Assembly (NCBI GenBank): GCA_035295225.1
Contig: DATGJI010000058.1
Span: 124,001-188,000 of the forward strand
DNA: 64,000 nt
Source: Candidatus Eremiobacteraceae bacterium
GTDB lineage: Bacteria; Vulcanimicrobiota; Vulcanimicrobiia; Eremiobacterales; Eremiobacteraceae
Reading direction: 5' to 3'
This document shows, in pieces, positions 62,444 to 64,000 of this stretch (its first letter is position 1; every line of letters begins with the position of its first letter). The translations under genes and the position numbers were made by a program. The notes under the pieces are model-generated. The model worked only from the letters and a program-made list of their open reading frames with translations, was not told the DNA's origin and searched no databases.

Positions 62444-62655
62444 TGAGCGTCCTCCGACGAAGTGATAAATCTGGAGAGCAGGCAAGCGGTGCGCTTTTTT
62501 CGTTCTTACGCGGTGCTTGCTGCTGCTCCTTGGACGACGCATTGCGGCTACGATATGTGAGCACTACACAAAAACCGAAACGAGAGGCGCGTTAAAGCAG
62601 CAGCATCTGCACAGCAAGTCGAGCCGTGTTAGATGAATGCAGAGTGAAATATCGA

Positions 62656-62681
62656 GGGCGGCACTTGCGTGCCGCCCTTTT
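62656..62681. terminator. Hairpin with T-run between convergent or adjoining genes
   Basis: Stem GGGCGGCAC (62656-62664) and GTGCCGCCC (62669-62677) with loop TTGC, followed on the plus strand by TTTT. It lies about 30 bases beyond the stop of the minus-strand repetitive gene, so it may terminate that gene, although the T-run favours plus-strand use. Confidence 0.7.
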
Positions 62682-62706
62682 GTAGCGGATGGTTGCGTTT
62701 GAGGCG

Positions 62707-64000
62707 CTAGTGAGGTGTCGTGCCTGGAACGTGGAGTTCAGCAGGTGTCGGCACGTGCGGCACCTTCATCTTGCGCAGCTGCGCCTCTCTCGCAAGATTG
62801 TACTTGATCGTCGCGTGTTCTTTTGCGAGCTTGTCTGCGGTAAGCATGCGATTGGCCAAATCCGTTCGCATGCGTCTATCCTGCGCGATGAGGCTAGCCG
62901 CTGACTGCTCTTTCACCCGAGCCGTTTGCATCATGAAATGAGCGAGGGCCGGCAACGTACGAGCATCCGGCAGACGCGCTTCGTTGTCGAATACCGGTTT
63001 CGCGACAATACGATAATCGAACGCGATGTTCGATGATCCGCCGTGCTCGCGGACGTAGAAACCGGCATGCGTCTTGCCGGTGACGTAAAGGCCCTGCGTG
63101 TCGCCTTGGGGTGTCACGAAAACGAGATAGTTCACATTCGGGTCGATCGTCGCGCCAAAGGCGTGATCGATCGGCACGTACGCGGAGCCGCCGACAAGAT
63201 TCCCCTCGCCGACGTCTTCGATCGTAGGCCGCGTTTCGCGAGAACCGTAGGCGATTTCAGCAGATCCGCCTTGCGTGCGTGTTGCGATGAGCGGCGACCC
63301 GAACTGTGTGATACTACCTGCCGCAACGGCCGAACCGTCGCCGGCGACGGAGAATAGGGGAGTAAAGCCAGATCCAAGGGCCTCGAACACGGGCTCTAGG
63401 CTGCTGTTTGAGTTTGCCGCGTAGGCTATGAGTGCCGGATTGCCCGTAGAACCAGTCTCGAATTCACCGCCAATGTATCCGTTGCTGTACCCCAACGATC
63501 CGATATAAGTCGAGCTAATCGCCTCGACGCCGTACCCGTTGATCGTCGAACCGTACGCGCCGGCGTCGAACGAACCCGGATTTGGATCGTTATCAACGCC
63601 CTTTGTGCCGTACTGTATTGTAGCGCCCGTGGCAGACGAATCGTTGTTCGTTATTCCAATCACGCCGCTGCCCGCAAGAGCCGTGCCGCTTGCCGCGCCC
63701 GATTGACCTGTGAGTCCGGTGCCGTAGGTTGAATAGCCGAAGACGCCCGAGTTTGTGGTTCCAGCGGTGTCGCTGCTTGCATCCACGCCCTCAACGCCGT
63801 ACGCTGAGTATCCCGACGAGTGCGGGTCGTTGAACGTGTAACTGTAGATGCCATCGAGGGTGGAGCTGGCGAAATAGCCGCCATAGGAGAGAGACGAGGA
63901 TGAGTACAGACCGTAACCGCCCGATCCGCTCGCGTTGAAATTGCCGCCGTATCCAAGCGATCCAGTCCCCGAGCCGGTGATGCCGTAGCCCGCCGTCGTC
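62707..64000 (-). CDS. Glycine-rich repetitive surface protein (5' end outside the window)
   Basis: The frame is open to the right edge, so the start is missing; at least 431 residues are visible. The distal two thirds consist of short degenerate repeats of the GYG/GxxG type (for example YGGNFNASGSGGYGLYSSSS and NGYGVEAISSTYIGSLGY), like many bacterial tail-fibre-like or cell-surface filament proteins. Residues near 270 onward are a conserved beta-domain (NYLVFVTPQGDTQGLYVTGKTHAGFYVREHGGSSNIAFDYRIVAKP). The C-terminal about 80 residues are charged helix (LIAQDRRMRTDLANRMLTADKLAKEHATIKYNLAREAQL), a possible coiled coil. Function not recognised; surface location is inferred. Confidence 0.75.
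   Translation of the reverse strand, partial: TTAGYGITGSGTGSLGYGGNFNASGSGGYGLYSSSSLSYGGYFASSTLDGIYSYTFNDPHSSGYSAYGVEGVDASSDTAGTTNSGVFGYSTYGTGLTGQSGAASGTALAGSGVIGITNNDSSATGATIQYGTKGVDNDPNPGSFDAGAYGSTINGYGVEAISSTYIGSLGYSNGYIGGEFETGSTGNPALIAYAANSNSSLEPVFEALGSGFTPLFSVAGDGSAVAAGSITQFGSPLIATRTQGGSAEIAYGSRETRPTIEDVGEGNLVGGSAYVPIDHAFGATIDPNVNYLVFVTPQGDTQGLYVTGKTHAGFYVREHGGSSNIAFDYRIVAKPVFDNEARLPDARTLPALAHFMMQTARVKEQSAASLIAQDRRMRTDLANRMLTADKLAKEHATIKYNLAREAQLRKMKVPHVPTPAELHVPGTTPH

Overview
Organism. The window is high-GC and densely coded, with many ATGA, GTGA and TTGA stop/start overlaps. It combines genes typical of Gram-positive lineages (SepF, DivIVA, WhiA, CsaB plus a DUF5693 protein, type-2 IleRS, and the Mfd-PrsA-YabN-RqcP neighbourhood) with likely outer-membrane genes (a TPR/beta-barrel protein and an OstA/LptD-like barrel). 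It also encodes flagellar rod proteins and many lipoproteins. This mix, with numerous GGGCCGAC...GTCGGCCC palindromes between genes, fits a diderm bacterium of an uncultured-type lineage such as Eremiobacterota (WPS-2). That assignment is inference from gene content only.

Layout. 1-7 kb: small unknown genes, a retropepsin-like secreted protein, tRNA-Val(TAC), a lipoprotein with an M23 peptidase domain, another lipoprotein, a Cys-rich small protein and a degenerate GGDEF protein. 7-14.4 kb: a TPR/beta-barrel protein, a polysaccharide deacetylase, a HAAS-like protein, DUF5693 and CsaB (envelope polysaccharide export and pyruvylation). 14.5-25.5 kb: M50 protease, ileS, lgt (minus strand), ccdA, lspA, a pseudouridine synthase, tgt, yggS, sepF, divIVA and a VOC protein. 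25.5-28.3 kb (minus): flgF, flgG (interrupted), a FlgJ-like gene, fliA and an unknown gene. 28.5-34.1 kb (minus): whiA, gap, pgk, tpiA, gpmI. 34.4-36.7 kb: two secreted lipoproteins. 36.9-43.9 kb (minus): mfd, prsA, yabN/mazG, rqcP and a GT4 glycosyltransferase. 44.1-62.4 kb: deoB, then a surface-glycan region with a phosphoglycosyl transferase, an OstA-like barrel, a CBM-like protein, GT4 enzymes, two very large polytopic membrane proteins, methyltransferases, a DegT-family enzyme with His at the PLP-lysine position, an epimerase and a GT4-GT2 fusion. 62.7-64 kb: part of a glycine-rich repetitive surface protein.

How it fits together. Lgt and LspA mature the lipoproteins that recur through the window. 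CsaB/DUF5693, the deacetylase/barrel pair and the 45-62 kb cluster build or decorate surface glycans. SepF and DivIVA serve division.

Most notable observations: (1) CcdA appears circularly permuted, with its conserved first helix at the C-terminus; (2) lspA follows it in the same frame after a TAG, with no ATG/GTG/TTG start that would preserve its first helix; (3) flgG has an in-frame TAA; (4) a REPIN-like family of inverted palindrome doublets lies at gene ends, twice supplying the stop codon, and other palindromes lie in frame inside mfd and inside a signal peptide.
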